Part shown: positions 62,268 through 64,000 of the stretch, in pieces | Numbering within the stretch: the stretch's first letter is position 1 | Layout of the letters: each line of letters begins with the position of its first letter | Source: Chitinophagales bacterium | GTDB lineage: Bacteria > Bacteroidota > Bacteroidia > Chitinophagales > UBA8649 | Direction of reading: 5' to 3' | NCBI GenBank assembly: GCA_020635995.1 | Contig: JACJYS010000003.1 | Location: forward strand, 1-64,000 | DNA length: 64,000 nt | Made by a program: the position numbers and the translations under genes | The notes under the pieces: model-generated | The model's database searches: none | What the model was told of the DNA's origin: nothing | Seen by the model: only the letters and a program-made list of their open reading frames with translations

Positions 62268-63287
62268 TTAATCTTCCCAAACTTTTAAACCCTCTGTACA
62301 ATTAGTGCATATATCTATACTCTTTCGGTTTTTGATTAACTGAGTTTTAAAATTCTGATATTTTTTGTTTTGCCAAATAGTTTTAAATGTTTCTTGGTTT
62401 AAATTGCCCATTTCATACTTTGCATCTTTATCAAAACAGCAGGGCACTACTTTTCCGTCCCAAGTTATAACATTGCTGTGCCATAGTTTCCAACATTTAT
62501 TTTCCATTTTATTTTTTATAGAATATGTGCCATCGGTATTTTTTTTATACCGAGAGTATTTATCCATAGTTGGAATTAAATTACTGCCGTTTTTATAATC
62601 ATATATTTGAGCCGTTTTTAACTTCACTTCATCTACGCCTATCTCCTGCCCTATTTTTTTAACTTCTGCTATTTGATGCTCATTAGGTTTTACTACTAAC
62701 ATTTGAAAAATAATATGCGGTGTTGTAGATTTCAGCTCTTTTTTGGCAGCTATTAAATTTTTTGTTCCCTCTATCACTTTATCTAATTTGCCATTTACTC
62801 TATAATTTTCGTAAATATTTTGAGTGCTTCCATCTATAGAAATTATTATCCTATCCAATCCGCTTTCTATAGTTTCTTTTGCTTTTCGGGGTGTTAAAAA
62901 ATGAGCATTTGTTGATGTAACGGTATAAATACCTTTTTCTGTAGCCTGTTTTACCAGACTCAAAAACTTAGGATGCATATAGGGCTCGCCCTGAAAATAA
63001 AAATATAGATAAATGAGCTGTTTATGCGTTTCATTTAAAAATTTAGTATAAAATTCTAAATCTATATTTCCTGTAGGGCGGGTAAAAGATTTTAAGCCAC
63101 TGGGACATTCCGGGCAGCCTAAATTGCAAGTGGTAGTGGGTTCTACAGAAATGGTAAAAGGCAAACCCCACTGTATAGGTTTTTTAAGTATTTGCGATAA
63201 CTGAAATGAAGTATAAACTTTAATGGCATTCCAAATTTTAAATAAACTTAGTTTGCTAATAAAATTTTTAATATCATTGCCCTTCAT
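62268..63287 (-). CDS. radical SAM protein with SPASM domain
   Basis: A 339-residue radical SAM enzyme. The 4Fe-4S site is CNLGCPEC (Cys53, 57, 60). A C-terminal SPASM domain has CWKLW, CCFD and CTNCTEG for additional clusters. The family includes peptide-modifying enzymes and heme/cofactor enzymes; no precursor peptide is seen next to it, so the substrate is open. Confidence 0.88.
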   Translation of the reverse strand: MKGNDIKNFISKLSLFKIWNAIKVYTSFQLSQILKKPIQWGLPFTISVEPTTTCNLGCPECPSGLKSFTRPTGNIDLEFYTKFLNETHKQLIYLYFYFQGEPYMHPKFLSLVKQATEKGIYTVTSTNAHFLTPRKAKETIESGLDRIIISIDGSTQNIYENYRVNGKLDKVIEGTKNLIAAKKELKSTTPHIIFQMLVVKPNEHQIAEVKKIGQEIGVDEVKLKTAQIYDYKNGSNLIPTMDKYSRYKKNTDGTYSIKNKMENKCWKLWHSNVITWDGKVVPCCFDKDAKYEMGNLNQETFKTIWQNKKYQNFKTQLIKNRKSIDICTNCTEGLKVWED

Positions 63288-63332
63288 GTAAAAGCAAAGC
63301 TAAGCTAAAATTTATAAAACTGCTATAAACAA

Positions 63333-63364
63333 AAGTTCCGAACCTTTAATAAGGTTCGGAACTT
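63333..63364 (-). terminator. glutamine synthetase terminator
   Basis: A perfect 14-bp stem (AAGTTCCGAACCTT with its complement, 4-nt loop) followed by TTTTGTTT on the minus strand. Confidence 0.88.
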
Positions 63365-63375
63365 GTATTAAATTC

Positions 63376-64000
63376 CTATTTTAAAAACAACATTTCTCTG
63401 TATTTAGGCACCGGCCAAAGTTTATCATCTACTATAAGTTCAAGTTTATCTATGTGGTATCTTATAGTTTCAAAATAAGGCTTTACTTTATCGCAATAAT
63501 ATTTTGCTCTTTTTGAAGCATCTTCTATTTTGTTGGCTACTTTTCTTTCTGCCAGCATAGCCGCACAGCCTTGCTCTACTTCATTAATATGCCCCGACAT
63601 TCTCTCTAATAAATCCATCTGAGATTTATAGGCTTCTTTTTTTAAGCCCAGCTCTTTTAAACCTTTTACGTTTTTAATTAATCTATTTTGATACTCAATA
63701 GCCGAAGGTAAAATTTCATTACTTGCCATTTCATACAATACTCTTGATTCTATTTGTATATCTAAAGTATATTTTTCATAATAAATTTCATTTCTGGCTT
63801 CTAATTCTAACTCCGTAAATATATTATTTTTTACAAAAATATCTTTAGCTGCTTTTGTACCGAAAAAGTCAATAGCGTAAGCTGTTTGTTTTACATTGCT
63901 TAAACCTCTTTTTTCAGCTTCTTTAGCCCATTCTTCGCTATAATTATCTCCTTCAAAAAGTATATTTTTAGAAGCATCAATATATCTACGCAATATGCGT
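63376..64000 (-). CDS. glnN: glutamine synthetase type III, C-terminal part
   Basis: The last 208 or so residues of GSIII; the frame is open to the window end, so the start is outside. The visible segment (RRYIDASKNILFEGDNYSEE through the C-terminal WPVPKYREMLFLK) matches the helical C-terminal region specific to type III. It makes glutamine from glutamate and ammonia. The active-site part lies outside the window. Confidence 0.9.
   Translation of the reverse strand, partial: RILRRYIDASKNILFEGDNYSEEWAKEAEKRGLSNVKQTAYAIDFFGTKAAKDIFVKNNIFTELELEARNEIYYEKYTLDIQIESRVLYEMASNEILPSAIEYQNRLIKNVKGLKELGLKKEAYKSQMDLLERMSGHINEVEQGCAAMLAERKVANKIEDASKRAKYYCDKVKPYFETIRYHIDKLELIVDDKLWPVPKYREMLFLK

Overview
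The window is AT-rich chromosomal DNA of a Bacteroidota bacterium. Several features point there independently. Two large exported proteins end in type IX secretion (T9SS) sorting domains, one type A and one type B. Promoters with the Bacteroidota -7 element TAnnTTTG can be seen in front of several genes. Genes lack Shine-Dalgarno sequences. A type III glutamine synthetase and a DUF2851 gene are present, and the order rpsU-xerC-hpf-tRNAs-tuf-tRNA-Trp-secE-nusG-rplKAJL-rpoBC is the usual one for this phylum. I cannot place it below phylum from this sequence alone.

Layout. 1-1763: the tail of an alpha/beta hydrolase, a CBS-ACT protein and a BON-LysM protein, all on +. 1842-3197: an AAA ATPase of the DUF4143 type, with four 33-bp direct repeats upstream. 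3489-18519: one long minus-strand informational block read from right to left (rpsU, xerC-like recombinase, hpf, tRNA-Thr, tRNA-Tyr, tRNA-Gly, tRNA-Thr, tuf, tRNA-Trp, secE, nusG, rplK, rplA, rplJ, rplL, rpoB, rpoC). 18599-25927: a T9SS thrombospondin-type-3 protein, a Crp/Fnr regulator, an acyl-CoA dehydrogenase, SRP RNA and an acyl-CoA carboxylase beta subunit. The dehydrogenase and carboxylase suggest branched-chain acyl-CoA metabolism. 26502-34192: an alpha-2-macroglobulin-like lipoprotein and pbpC, divergent and 11 bp apart, the familiar periplasmic defence and wall-repair pair. 34193-38300: two small GIY-YIG nuclease genes, each embedded in duplicated DNA, around a patatin phospholipase, a cytidine deaminase and a saccharopine dehydrogenase-like gene. 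38452-41891: an operon of DUF2851, PspC, an unknown exported protein and lipB. 42069-43294: an IS256-like insertion sequence with an 8-bp target duplication. 43648-53571: valS, then a 2221-residue T9SS adhesin with a small secreted partner. 53773-59831: sppA, folK, a deoxynucleoside kinase, an OmpA-family protein, a phospholipase C-like phosphodiesterase and a MORN-like protein. 60258-64000: a NYN/OST-HTH protein, a DUF3365 cytochrome, a radical SAM/SPASM protein and the 3' part of glutamine synthetase III.

The most unusual material lies between the genes. One GIY-YIG gene sits between two copies of a tRNA-Met 3' end plus terminator, which looks like a minimal element inserted at a tRNA tail. 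The second GIY-YIG gene interrupts an array of about 125-bp intergenic repeats. The window also holds three palindromes with compensatory arm changes, several other dispersed intergenic motifs, 33-bp phased repeats in front of the AAA ATPase, and an IS whose transposase appears to need a frameshift at an A7 tract to obtain its zinc ribbon.
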